A DNA stretch of 64,000 bases from Dichetophora obliterata (lineage: Eukaryota; Arthropoda; Insecta; Diptera; Sciomyzidae), in NCBI GenBank assembly GCA_963920525.1, contig OY986436.1, positions 6,622,501 to 6,686,500 of the forward strand. The letters are read 5' to 3'. Position numbers and translations under genes: made by a program. The notes under the pieces are model-generated. The model ran no database searches. It was given only the letters and a program-made list of their open reading frames with translations, and had not been told where the DNA came from. Below, one piece after another: positions 46,608-57,693 of the stretch (within the stretch, counting starts at the first letter, position 1; each line of letters starts with the position of its first letter).

Positions 46608-46859
46608 ATATCTGTGGTCACAAGGAATAACGACTAAACTCAAAGTATCATAAAAAATTATATTTTAATTTTTTTTTACCCATTTTTCTAAAATATATGA
46701 ACTGTTACAGACAAAATATGTGCAGACATAAGTGATGATCAATTCTGCGCAAAAAATGGATATCTCTGCATACTTCCATAAATTGACAATAAAGTAAATT
46801 ACATATCGCTTTTTTACGATATTTTCAGTTTAGTCATTATTCCTTGTGACCACAAATAT
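46608..46859. mobile_element. MITE, TIR GTGGTCACAAGGAATAAYGA
   Basis: GTGGTCACAAGGAATAACGA at 46614 is mirrored by TCATTATTCCTTGTGACCAC ending 46853, followed inward by ACTAAACT and TATCRTAAAAAA. A solo end of the same family lies at 2741-2797 and a weaker one at 1873. Confidence 0.75.
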
Positions 46860-47019
46860 ACTCGATGTGTCGAAAGAAACGGCCAAATGTATAGTTTTTT
46901 TAAAACGTTTCACAGTGCGTTCATCCAATACAAAAGCTGGACAAAAATAGAAGGAGTGCTCCCTTGATAATGCAATTTTGTATGCGTTAGTTCAAACCAA
47001 TTAAGAAAAATTTCAAAAA

Positions 47020-47250
47020 TGGTCGAAATCGGTTAGACCCTAGGGATACCTTCTTTGGACCTATATTAATTTTTTCCCTGACTTTGTATAGGAGGTATAT
47101 ACAAAGGCTGACCGATCTTAACAAAAACTCGTCAGAAGGGTAGTCAAATAGATTTATAAATGTGCACAGAAACTGGTCGAAATCGGTTAGATTCTAGGGG
47201 TACTTCCTTGGACCTATATTAATTTTTTACTTGATTTTGTATGGAAGGTA
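47020..47250. repeat. Two-unit tandem repeat (~155 bp)
   Basis: 'ggtcgaaatcggttaga' occurs at about 47022 and 47177, each followed by 'ggacctatattaatttttt' and 'gattttgtatggaaggta'. The latter resembles the anchor of the 23.7-kb array. Confidence 0.65.
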
Positions 47251-47256
47251 CATACA

Positions 47257-47878
47257 GAGTAGAGCTGCAACTTAAGCACGTGTTTCGAACTACACTTGTA
47301 CACGGCAGTTCGAACTCCGTGAAGTTCGATTTTGAAAGCACGGACTCGAACTACACGTGAATGTTAAACACGTATTGCACGTGTAGTAGCAAAAGTACAT
47401 GTTCACGTGTACACGAGTATACGGGGGTTCACTCGTTCACGTTTTTAAGTATTCACGTTTTCACGATTTAGACGCATCCAAGCAAATTTCCATAGGTTTT
47501 TATTGTCTTTGGACAAGAGATTATATTACAATAAGTTTGGCCAATTCATAAGTGAATGATATTATGGCCAATCGGATGTAGTTGAGTTCGGATGAGTTAT
47601 GGTATCAATTATGGCTCAAATGGAAACCTTGGACGAGAAATGTATAATTTTCTGGTCTTAGTCCTTGTTTATGTTATAGTGCCGGGATATTTGCAATGAT
47701 ACGATTGTCTATCGAATGAAAGATTTTTGACGAAAACGTCCACGAAAACCATAAAAGAAACCCATAAAATATAGAAAACAAAATAAATAAAACAATTATA
47801 ATCAATCTCGTGTGCACGTGAATCCGTACTTTTGCAACTACACGTGTAGTACGTGTTTAAAATTCACGTGTAGTTAGA
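47257..47878. mobile_element. Fold-back element rich in CACGTG
   Basis: About 50 bp (AACTACACGTGAATGTTAAA ...) at 47348-47398 recur inverted at 47826-47876. The E-box palindrome CACGTG and near variants recur many times in both arms. No coding frame; ends not precisely defined. Confidence 0.6.
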
Positions 47879-47931
47879 GATGGGCGTCCTCGCCCCTTTT
47901 TACCGCCCAAAAATAAATGAAAAAAGACGCA

Positions 47932-48020
47932 GTAGAAAAATAACAACACAATGTTGTATACGAAATACCATGTAAAGGGACAGAAAACAAAACATGAGAC
48001 CTGGTATACATAGCAACCAC
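47932..48020 (+). pseudogene. Penelope-like element GIY-YIG region, 5' half
   Basis: The + frame reads NVVYEIPCKGTENKT, a TGA stop, then DLVYIA, and breaks off at 48020. This is the start of a GIY-YIG nuclease domain of the Penelope-like retroelement type (VYxIPC...LVYIG). The frame resumes at 49613 after the P-like MITE. An in-frame TAA upstream and the TGA show it is dead. Confidence 0.75.
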
Positions 48021-48479
48021 CATGGCAGAATAATGAGGTAGGGTAAGTAGCTTTGACAAGACCTATCGTTAATGTCAAAATCATAAAATATATTGCTGCC
48101 ATATCGCAAATTAAAATCCAATGAAAAATACATACTTTGTCCTAGCGTTTCTGATGAAATCCTTTACTAGCAATACATCAAAACGGGGAAGAACAGGTTT
48201 TTTGTTTTAGGCAACCTTGAAGCGGACTTATTCTGCAAAATTTTTTGAGTGTTTTAATCCAGCTTGAGCCTTCCACTTCAAATTTATTTTTGGTTTTTCA
48301 AATGTGTATTTGTGGTTTTCATAGATAATTTTGTGTGAAGTTACATATAAAGGGTCCGCTATCTAACTTTTTTTTCAACTAGTGCTTATTTCGTGAATGG
48401 TAACACTTAGCTCATGTCTGATTTGACAAATAATTAGTTTTATACTTCCGCTGATATAAATACAACGCTGGGAAATATT

Positions 48480-48930
48480 GCGACATTACTTTGAAAATCA
48501 TGGTAATGTTGCAGAATGTGTGCGAAAATTGCGTATGGTTTTGGAAGAAGAGAAGCACCGTCAGATCCGTATGTTCGTTATCTTGTGAAAAAAGTGAAAG
48601 AAACTGGCATCCTCATCGATAAACCCAAGCGTGAAAAGCGAAAAACAGTGCGTATACCCGAGAATATTGCCATCAAAATCAATTCACCGTCGTTCTCAAC
48701 AATTGAACATTTCGGAGACATCATTGAGACGAATTTTGCATAAAGACCTTGGTATGACGCCATACAAAGTCCAATTGGTTCAGGAGTTGAAGCCAACTGA
48801 CCACCCAATGCGATTTTTTCAAAAAAAAAAGTTATTTGGCGGACCTTTTATATTAATAGCTTTTAAAACTATAAAAATTGCAAAAAGAAGTTATGCAATT
48901 TGTCGGACAACGTGGAATAAAGACATTTAA
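48480..48930 (+). pseudogene. Tc1/mariner-type transposase N-terminal relic
   Basis: Pieces in different frames read LRHYFENHGNVAECVRKLR, then APSDPYVRYLVKKVKETG and VRIPENIA. After a frameshift near 48695 they read HRRSQQLNISETSLRRILHK and LGMTPYKVQLVQELKPTDHP. That is the tandem helix-turn-helix DNA-binding region of IS630/Tc1/mariner-like transposases; the DDE catalytic domain is missing. Confidence 0.75.
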
Positions 48931-49040
48931 TCTTATTTACCCTTCATAAGATTCCTTTTGCAAGTGTTTATCCCAGAAATAACATTAATAAAGAAAACTG
49001 GCATCTCTAAAACACACTTTGACATTAACGATAGGTCTTT

Positions 49041-49571
49041 AGGGCTGTTCACATTTCAAACCGCTCATCCAATCGATCATCAAATGATTTGACAATTGAT
49101 TTGACCAACAGAATTTGTATGGATTTGATGGCGATTTGACGAGTGTGAACACTCATCAAATCGTTGGTCAAATCGTTTGATGAAAATCAAAATTTTTTGA
49201 TTTTTCTGCTGATTTGACGAACGATTTGACCAGTGTGAACACTCGTCAAATCATGTAGTACGATTTTGTCAGTTCAAAAAAGTTTTCAACCTGTGCACAT
49301 CGAGGCAAAAGAAGGAGCGGGAGAAAAAAATAACAAAATAATAATAAATAACTGTTGCAAACAATTTATAATAATTTATAAAATAATTTCTTCTTCTTCC
49401 AATACGATTTTAATAACAAAAAGTATTAAAATTTTTCCGTCATCGCGATGTGCTTACTTCGGTGTTCAAGATAAAATGAAATTTGCCGAAAAATTTGAAG
49501 AGTCAGAACACTTCTGTGGTCAAACGATTTGACAAATGATTTGATGAGCGGTTTGAAATGTGAACAGCCCT
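49041..49571. mobile_element. MITE, TIR AGGGCTGTTCACATTTCAAA
   Basis: AGGGCTGTTCACATTTCAAA, then CCGCTCATC, mirrors GATGAGCGG followed by TTTGAAATGTGAACAGCCCT. Internally there are many 'atcaaatcgttt' motifs and a smaller inverted pair around GTGTGAACACTC. Inserted near the right end of the P-like element; T-rich flanks obscure the target duplication. Confidence 0.75.
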
Positions 49572-49612
49572 TTTTTAAAGCTAATTACCCTCCTACCTTA
49601 TTATTTGCCATG

Positions 49613-49879
49613 GCAACCACAAAGAGAGCACTCGGAGTCAGACTGAAGGAGCACAAAGCGGTTATTAGAAACAACAGATTGACGACAGGGTTGGCACAAC
49701 ATATGTTAGAGGAGGATCACACAGCTGACTTTGAGAAAGCACGAATACTGGACAAGGAGAAGAAAGAGAACACAATATACACACTGGAAAGCTTAAGAAT
49801 ACAACAAAAACTAACAAAGACGATGAATACAAAAGAGGACAAAGATAACTTCAGCTGTATTTACAAAATTGCAATTTAA
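49613..49879 (+). pseudogene. Penelope-like element GIY-YIG region, 3' half
   Basis: The open frame TTKRALGVRLKEHKA ... HMLEEDHTADFEKARILDKE ... LESLRIQQK ends at 49879 with a stop. Conserved features are the Arg and His of the GIY-YIG core and the TLESL helix typical of the C-terminus of Penelope-like proteins. An open frame survives, but its N-terminal part lies 1.6 kb upstream beyond the MITE. Confidence 0.8.
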
Positions 49880-50135
49880 ACTATATAAACAGAGTCTGTG
49901 ATATTTTTCTAAATTTAAGTTCGTCTTTCAGTAGCTGCGTTCTATTCGCTTCAATATAATACAGATTATTTTTTTTACATGCAAAGCAAAAACAAAAATA
50001 ATAATCCTATAACAAATAGGATAATTTTTGCTATCCATATAAAATTGTGATATAGCTTTTAAAAAATTTGAAACACAGGCGCCGCACGTGTATATTTTTT
50101 GGAGCCGTCATTTTATTTTTTGAATTAATTGTTTG

Positions 50136-50461
50136 CATGATACAATCACCTATTAGATAGCCTTGACAGCTACCTATTTTCTCACGAGCTGCGACCAGCG
50201 AAAGTTAAACAAAATAAAACAATATAAACAGCGTGTGTCACACACATTGGCCGCATTCAGCAGAGCCAACAATTGCAATTAAATTATTTATATAATTGCA
50301 TAATAATAATAATGAAATTAAATAATTTACAATTTTTCTGACGTTTAGACTAAAACACATTCAGAGAAAAACATTGTTCACTAAGGTATCGCTACCATAA
50401 CAGTTCACAACAATTTTGAACGACACACGTTCTCATGACACCTAATAGTTATTGTATCATG
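50136..50461. mobile_element. P-like MITE, TSD ATTGYTTG
   Basis: It begins CATGATACAATCACCTATTAG and ends AATAGTTATTGTATCATG. Flanks ATTGTTTG (50128-50135) and ATTGCTTG (50462-50469) differ at one base. A reverse copy of the TGGCCGCATTCAG MITE lies inside (50248-50410). Confidence 0.75.
50248..50410. mobile_element. TGGCCGCATTCAG MITE, copy 3 (partial)
   Basis: TGGCCGCATTCAGCAGAGCC at one end; in the reverse direction the body carries TGTTATGGTAGCGATACC and 'agtgaacaatgtttttctctgaatgtg' as in the 16.4- and 17.3-kb copies. The opposite TIR is degraded. Confidence 0.6.
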
Positions 50462-50788
50462 ATTGCTTGTTTGAATTTAGTGCCCTCTACGAGTACCGTT
50501 TTTCTTGCCTTTCCTTTGAGAAAATTTGTTATCGCGATTATTTTAAGGCGAAAGGAACGCAGCCAGTGTTTAATTATTTTTCATTTATTATTTTTTACAA
50601 TTAATGTTCATGTCGTCAAATCAATTTATTTAAATTAATTATACATTTAAATGTTTGTGAAGTCGGGCTGCTGCAATAATGTAAGAATTATGAAAAAATA
50701 GGGAATAGCTGTAAGTCGAACAAAATTGGGAAAATTATTTTATTATTATTATGTACATTGTAATTTTAAGATTCAATAAATGCAACCC

Positions 50789-50821
50789 CTGAGGAAGGTA
50801 GAAAAAGACTACCGAAACGTC
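50789..50821 (+). ncRNA. Degenerate hammerhead-ribozyme-like motif of Penelope element
   Basis: CTGAGGA, then a 5-bp stem GGTAG/CTACC with loop AAAAAGA, then CGAAACGTC. This matches the CUGANGA - helix II - GAAAC - GUC core of minimal type I hammerheads known from Penelope-like elements, which have almost no helix III. One extra A precedes helix II, and flanking bases do not form an obvious helix I, so activity is doubtful. Confidence 0.45.
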
Positions 50822-50914
50822 AAAAAAAAGAGAAAAGAAATGGAATAAATTTTCTTATTTATTTATTTTCATCTTTAATCAAAAGACCAACATCGAACAA
50901 AATCAAAATTCTTT

Positions 50915-52571
50915 ACTTAAGACGGTTTTGGTCATGTAAGACTTAAATTTGGTAATTTAGTTTGTATGGTTATTTTCGGCATTTTTTAATGGGCATGGTC
51001 GCACTTTTGCCACTCCCAATTTTTTCAAAAATCATAAAAATTGACTACTGGGCCGATTGAGCTAAAATGTTTGCTTAGTTTGTATGGGTACTTTCAGAAA
51101 CTGTACCAAAAATTGGTTTCCACGCCCTCTATTATCCCCCACAAACCAATAAAAATGCTTTATTTCAGACGGTTTGGGTCGTATAAAACTAAAATTTGGT
51201 AATTCAATTTGTATGGCTTCTTTCGGCCACTGGACTAAAATTGAACGTGGTCGCAGTATGTTGACGCTTTTTTCAGGAGATAAGCGTGGAGTGAATCAAA
51301 GTGAGCCAGGTATAAACTAAATTAAGCTGAAATTTTGGTAGTTAATTTATTTTAAGTACGAGATGGTTTAAGGGAAAAAATGTTGCCACACCCCCTTTTG
51401 GGGGGGGGGTGCAAATGTTATATTTTGGACGGTTTTGGTCGTATTATGCTAAAATTTTGTAATTTACTTCATATGGTTACTTTTGGCAACTACACAAAGA
51501 ATGGAATATATATAAAATTTTTCTTGGAGTATGTATACAATGTCTGCCGGAAATACATACAATATATAGTTTTTCAAAAAAGTTTCAAAATATTGACTTT
51601 TTAGTAAAAAAATTATTCAAAAGTTGTTTTTATTTTTAAGTAAAAATTGCACTTTTGACTACTTTTCATATAGTATATTATTCATTTGCAAAATTCTTAC
51701 AGTTTTGCGCAAAAATTGTTTTACCCCTTCCTCCTTTTTCAACTAACGTCAATTTTTTTATTTAAATACGTTTCACAATAATAAATTCTGACCACTTTAG
51801 TTTTAACAAATTTCTATAATTTTGATATCAACAACATTCACATATCTTCAAAATTGGCAACAATTTTTAGTACAATGAATTTTTTATAAGACATCGTTAG
51901 CTAAGAATGAGAAAAAAAACGGAATTAAAATCAAAGTTTTGACTTTCGATGCAAATATCTCCGCTGCTACTAAATATATTTCATTAAAATTATTTTGTTC
52001 AAAAGTTAAATAAAAAACACTTCACAAAAGTATTTCGAACTGTACCGTTAGATCAGTGTATATATTTTTTATATTTATTTCAAAAAAGGTCCAAAATATT
52101 TACTTTTTACTCAAAAAGTGACTAAAAAATTGTTTTTGTTGTAAAATAAAATCAAGTAAAAATTGCGCATTTGCCTACCTTTCATATGACATAGCATTTA
52201 TTTGCAAAAATTCATCCACTTAAGCGCAAAAATCATTTAACTGTTTTTGTTATCAAAACAACAAGGTCTTTTTTCTCCCTCTGATTTTTTTTCAAAGAAT
52301 ATTTTTTTTTCTAAAATGTTATATTTTTTACAAAAAAGTCATGTCTCCAAAATAAGTTGTGTGATAAAATTACCTCAATATCTCTTTCCAATCAAAAGTT
52401 ATGGCTTTTATGATTAAGTTACTTTATGATTTATAGAATAACTATAGAGTTATAGGTCGCACAGCTTCGGAATTCAGTATTTGACCACAATTTAAACGTG
52501 CCGTTTCACTGAAAACATTTGATGGATGTTTGGGACCGGGGGCGTGGCAGCAAATGCGCCGGGTTTCAGCT
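50915..52571 (+). mobile_element. Helitron-like repeat with CTAGT 3' end
   Basis: It ends GCGCCGGGTTTCAGCTAGT (CTAG at about 52568-52571). The left part contains three diverged units anchored by 'gacggttttggtc' (50921, 51168, 51428; period about 250 bp). A G10 run is at 51400-51409. The 5' TC end was not identified, so the left limit is arbitrary. Confidence 0.5.
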
Positions 52572-52572
52572 A

Positions 52573-52985
52573 GTATTTTATAATAATTTTATTATATTTT
52601 CTGTAGTATTTTTTATGTAACTTTTTATAATTATTCCTTATTTTTTTAAACACATTTTTATCAAAACATATTTAAACTATATTTAACCTTAATCGGTTCT
52701 TTATGTAAATTTTACACACTTTTCAACTTCAAGCTGATATTTCTTTAATATAAGTTCATCAAATCGAGCTAGGATTTTGGCTCAATGTAAAAATCGTATG
52801 CAAAATTTATGTTTTTGGCGTTTTATGTCACGCTAGGTGTCGCTGCTACCCTACAGAAAAAAATTTCCGTAATAGGTTCTTGTGTGTAAAATTTACACAC
52901 CATAATCTTGGCGAGCCTATGTCACTGTTCTTCTGCTTTATTGTTAATTTTTGTTTCGATATATTCCCAATTTTTAATTTTTTTT
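52573..52985. other. AT-rich spacer between Helitrons
   Basis: No gene or clear repeat seen. 'ttaatcggttctttatgtaaattttacacac' and 'taataggttcttgtgtgtaaaattttacacac'-like blocks near 52690 and 52875 hint at an old duplication. Confidence 0.35.
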
Positions 52986-52987
52986 AA

Positions 52988-53447
52988 CTAGCATAAGCCC
53001 GGCGCGTCCGTTAAAACTACCACGCCCCCTTGTCCTACGCGCCCATAAAATGTTATGAGTGGAACGAAACGTGTAAATTGTGGTCGATACCGAATTCCGA
53101 GGCTGTGCGCTCTATAATTGCGAAGCTATTCGATATAGCAAAGTTGGGTTGCTTAGGAGGTGCCACGCCCATTTTTCAAAGCAAAAACCATTCTTGGTAT
53201 GCGTTTTATAACTTGCTTAAGTTTTACGAAACCGAATTCCTATACTGTGTGACCTATTATATTCCAAAGCTATTCGATATCAAAAATTTGGGTTATATTT
53301 GAGGTGTCACGCCCATTTTTGCAATGAGCACCATACTTCACAAGAACATTCTGAAGACTTTGCTACCGTTTCCCTGAAAATTTCATAAAAATTAGTTCAG
53401 CGGTTTCGGAGTCCTTACACATGCATATATTAATTTTTTTATTAAGA
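52988..53447 (-). mobile_element. Short non-autonomous Helitron
   Basis: On the minus strand it starts TCTTAATAAAAAAATT after an A and ends CGCGCCGGGCTTATGCTAG before a T. TC/CTAG termini, an A^T insertion site and a GC-rich 3' end fit Helitron. Two internal copies of 'tgccacgcccatttttc'-type sequence show duplication. A 90-codon frame (53030-53302) is not gene-like. Confidence 0.7.
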
Positions 53448-53903
53448 TAGATGGGCGGAAAAAGTAGGCATGGCAACATTTCTATACATATATATAGGGA
53501 CCGCCCTCTGCCCCATTGCACCTACAGACCAATTTTTACTATCAAAACGTGAGCATCTCAGGAATTAGCATGATTTCGAAAAAGTGGGCGTAGACCATAT
53601 ATTGCGACCGTAGTAAATATATAAACTAAACTACCAAATTTTCAAACAAGGAACCTATTCGTTTCTATAAATAAGGGACCGATGAAGGTTAAACAACAAA
53701 TTGCGGAAATTTTTTTCAATTGTTTGTTTACACTGGTGGAAGGGGCGGCAGGGGCGGCAGGGGTGGGATTGAAGGTGTTCAAACACCCCCATTTAGTCAT
53801 CTAGCAATTCTTACATTATCTTATCGTTCACCAAAATTTAAAGTTCATATTTCAACTTTAAGTATTTTTTAGCCGCTCTCTCCATACAGGTCCGACCACT
53901 GTG
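53448..53903. other. Intergenic DNA with GGGGCGGCAG repeats
   Basis: Contains 'ggaaggggcggcaggggcg' tandem decamers near 53738-53765; otherwise unremarkable and non-coding. Confidence 0.35.
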
Positions 53904-55784
53904 CAGTAAGGTGGATAAAAAAAAACACTTTTTCTACACTCATATTCTGGGAGCTGGATTCAAGTAGGTCGCAAATCCAAAAGGATATGAAACCGTCATC
54001 CAGCGGTTTTGGTTTAAAAAATCCCTTTTTCGCCAAAAATCACCGGTTTTTTCACCGTAAGTTTTTATCAATCCAAAATAACTTCCTAAAAGTTGGGTGC
54101 AAATGAAAGGTATCTGGGACCCCAAAGTTGTAAATAGGAAGATTGTTAGATTCGAGAAATTTTTTGTGCAACAGTGTTTAGAATTCGGTCAAAATTTTGG
54201 GTATTTTTCACAAAAATCGCTATAAATTTGCCATTTTTCAGTAAATTTAGGAAAATTAAGTATTGTTAAAAAAGACTTGCTGTAATCTATTGATATATAA
54301 AGAAAGAAAAAAAAATCAAAACAGTGGAATTTTTTTAAATTTTTATTGAAAAGTATTTTTGAAAGGGCATTTTCACAAAAATCGCTGTAAACCCACTTAT
54401 TTTCAGTAAATTTTAAAAAATTAAGTGTTGTAAATAAAGAATTGATGTAATCCATTGATATACCCAAAAATTTAAAATAGTGGAATTTATTTGTCTTAAT
54501 TAGTTTTCATTGAAAAGTCATTGAACTGAAATCTTTTCGTGATTTAATCACATTGAAAATTGAAAAACATTAATTTTTTTGACGAACAGGTTGCTTTAAT
54601 GTGAACGCTACCTTTTTCTAACAAGTTGGACCGGCCATTTTCTTTGAAGAAGAAGTTGGCTAATGTGTAACCCATTTTATAATGCAAGCCATACACTAAA
54701 TTGCATATTAAAATTAAGTCTGAAAATGTTAATTTTTGATTGCTCACCACGATAGGTGAAGCCTCTTCTAAGCCAAACAAATCATTTTAAACATAGTAAA
54801 TTTTCTAAAATGTACTGAAAATTAGTAGATTTATAGCGATTTTTGTGAAAAATACCCTTTCAAAAATACTTTTCATTAAAAATTAAAAAAAAATTCCACT
54901 ATTTTGATTTTTTTTTTATATATATATCAAACGATTACAGCAATTCTTTTTTAACAATAGGGGTATACACAATAGGGGTGTATTTGCCCTTGTATTGTGT
55001 ACTTTTGATAAATTTGATATTTATCAATTACAATTACAAAAAAAAAATTTCTAAAATTACAAAAACAAAATGTACAGTATTCAAAATACAACCCTGTGGC
55101 AAAAATACAACGATGGAACCCTATTGTATTCTTTGTAAATTTCGTTGTGTATTAGATCAGCTGATCGCAAGAGCATTTTTACTCAGCATTGAAGAAGCTG
55201 CCGGCAACGCTGTAAGTTTATTTAATAAAAATCAATATAATTTAGTGTTTCGTTTCAATTTTTGTATGATTTCCTTTAGCTTAATGATGATTTAAATTAA
55301 TGTTTCCAAACAAAAGAACATAAAAGAGCAGTTGATTTTAAAAAATATAATGCTTTCGTGAAGGTTTACAATAAGTTGTAAGTATTGTAAATTTTGTAAA
55401 AGTTCATCACAAATACACCCCATCGTGAATACCCCTAATATTTAATTTTGCCAAATTTACTGAAAAATGGTAAATTTATAGCGATTTTTGTGAAAAATAC
55501 AATCCTCCTATTTACAACTTTGGGGTCCCAGATACCTTTCATTTGCACCCAACTTTTAGGTAGTTATTTTAGATTGATAAAAACTTACGGCGAAAAAAAC
55601 GCTGATTTTTAGCGAAAAAGTGATTTTTTAAAATCAAAACCGCTGGATGACGGTTCCACCGATTTCGATATCCTATTGGATTTAAGATCTACTTAAATCC
55701 AGCTCCCAGAATATGAGTGCCGAAAAAGTGTTTTTTTTACCCCTGAACCATTTTTTACCCTGAACAAGACGATCCACCTTACTG
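53904..55784. mobile_element. Long-TIR element (arms about 350 bp)
   Basis: It begins CAGTAAGGTGGAT and ends ATCCACCTTACTG. The arms 53904-54255 and 55445-55784 share long inverted stretches such as 'tcatattctgggagctgga', 'accgtcatccagcggtttt' and 'gcaaatgaaaggtatctgg'. A second inverted pair lies inside (around 54370 and 54830), with a MITE at 54958-55437. CAG terminus suggests hAT, but an 8-bp duplication is not evident. Confidence 0.65.
54958..55437. mobile_element. GGGGTATWCAC MITE nested in long-TIR element
   Basis: TAGGGGTATACACAATAGGG opposes CCCCATCGTGAATACCCCTA; TA on both sides. The terminal sequence resembles the 4286-4753 MITE. A 105-codon frame inside (54978-55295) has no recognisable domain. 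Confidence 0.65.
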
Positions 55785-57541
55785 TGCAGTGTATCCAAAA
55801 CTGAGTCTTTCCCCTAAATATTTGTTTTTGTCTTATCTATGCAATTACCTGCCGATTGATATACATAAATATATTAATAAGTTTCGAATCATAAAAAATG
55901 TGTGACGGTTAAAATTTAATTTGCTTTTGGCTTATAAAAAACGTACAAAAGTGGGTACTTTGAGTTTTATTATTATTTGGATTTAAGTTTTTTATGATTT
56001 TAGTTTTGAATTTTTTTTTACATTTTCTAAATTTGAGATTTATACACAGTTTAATTAAAACAATTGCTTGCGACTGATGTATTCTTAAGGGGGTTCCACA
56101 GCTACCGAAAGTCAAATGTGATCATTATGTATCCACATGTGCTGGCCTTGTATATTAGAAATGCTTTTTGGTTTTATTGATCCCACACTAACTTCTATTC
56201 TAAGCCACATTTCAATAAAATATAAATGCGTGAAATTGATTTTCACTAATCGAAAAAAAAACATTTCCAACACAACGCAACAATATTAACACATAATAAA
56301 AACATAAAATAATAATAATATAAAAAAATCAGCGCCTAGCTTGTACCTCACTGCCATGTCGTACTTTTTGTCATACTATTAAACCAGTCTTCTTTTATAA
56401 TCGATCGATAAATACAAATGATAATAAACAAATACACTAAAAAAAAGCTATGAATTTATGCTCTAGAAAGTATAGTGCGTTATGGTTAAATACTGCCTAT
56501 AAAAAATAAATAATAATTCAATTGAATGAAAACGAAACTAATCTGCGTTGCGTAGCGAGGTTTAGTTTTGAAAATTGCAAAAACTCAACAGTTAAAAAAA
56601 GAAGAAAAATAAATACAAAAATAAACAAACAGTAAAAGAATGTGGCACGCGATATAATCGGCTAATTTCAATTTCAGTATCATATGGAAAAGCTTTGTTA
56701 ACTACGCTTAGCTGTTGTTTTTTATTTTTATTTTTATTAATATCAATATTTTTGTGATATTTGATAAAAATAGTATTTATTTTATTCTTAGAAATGCAAA
56801 ATCTGAGCGAAAATAATGTATACAACACTGTACAATAAGTACTTGGTAACACGACAAACCATGACCAGATCATCCCCTGAGAATTAGAAGCAAGAGGAGC
56901 CTAAACAATAAAATGATTCATACAATGACATTTCGCATGCCGATGACGTGGTGTATTTTGGCCAATATAAGCAGAGTGGATCAAACCTTGAAATCTTCAA
57001 GTTTTAAGAAAAGTGTGAAAACAAAATCAATAAAAAACAATATCAACTGTGTCATAGCATATGTTGAAGTGCGAATACAGGATGATGTGTGAATGCCAGC
57101 GATAGTAAGAATCAAAATTACAAAACAAGCTGCAAGCAAAACAAGCTGCCAACAAGGATGTCAGGAGAAGAAGTCTGGCCAGAATGAAAATAAATACCAA
57201 CAAACACCGGGCGTGTATTTGCTGTTGGTGCAGCGCATGTCGAAGTGCCAAAAGCTGTTAGCCCCAAAGGAGGCAGTAATCGAAGAGGCAAAGGCAGCCG
57301 TCCTAGCACTAGCTGCCCATGAGAGAAATATATTTTTGAACATAGTTGCCAACTTTGTGACATAAATTTTATAGCATATCAGGGACAATTATTTCTTTTA
57401 TAATTAGAAGATGTTTCTGGTATAAACAAACTAATAAGTATAACATAAGTATAATAAACTAATAAGTAGCACATTTGAAAGCGAAACTTTGTCTCGCTCA
57501 CTTTTGTCAAAAATATGGCAATTAAAGAAATTAAGAATATT
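55785..57541. other. Intergenic DNA, one unassigned ORF
   Basis: Mostly AT-rich. The block 57085-57365 is GC-richer and holds a 90-codon ATG frame at 57093-57365 (Lys/Gln-rich start, then EAVIEEAKAAVLALAAHERN). It could be a decayed TE or exon fragment; no family was recognised. Confidence 0.35.
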
Positions 57542-57693
57542 ATTACAGAGGCTATATTATACAGAGGTGTCAGTTCGAAGTTCACTCAATTTACGTTGTA
57601 CAAGCCATGGTATAATTATTTGACAAGGTAGTAGCGTAGACTGGTTTTTTTCTCACGAGCGGCGATGGGTAGTTGTCAAAATTAGCTGTTTAT

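Larger units (their letters stand above)
48021..49612. mobile_element. P-like element splitting the Penelope GIY-YIG domain, TSD GCAACCAC
   Basis: The left end CATGGCAGAATAATGAGGTA and the right end TACCTTATTATTTGCCATG are inverted with small indels. Identical GCAACCAC octamers lie at 48013-48020 and 49613-49620. It contains a Tc1/mariner-type transposase relic (48490-48920) and a nested MITE (49041-49571). Its TIR resembles that of 5433-6375 (GGTAGGGTAA). Confidence 0.8.
49880..50870 (+). mobile_element. Penelope-like element 3' region
   Basis: Sequence downstream of the GIY-YIG stop, interrupted by a P-like MITE (50136-50461) and ending near a hammerhead-like motif (50789-50821) and A/T-rich tail. 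Assignment is by position and by the motif; the exact end is not certain. Confidence 0.45.
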
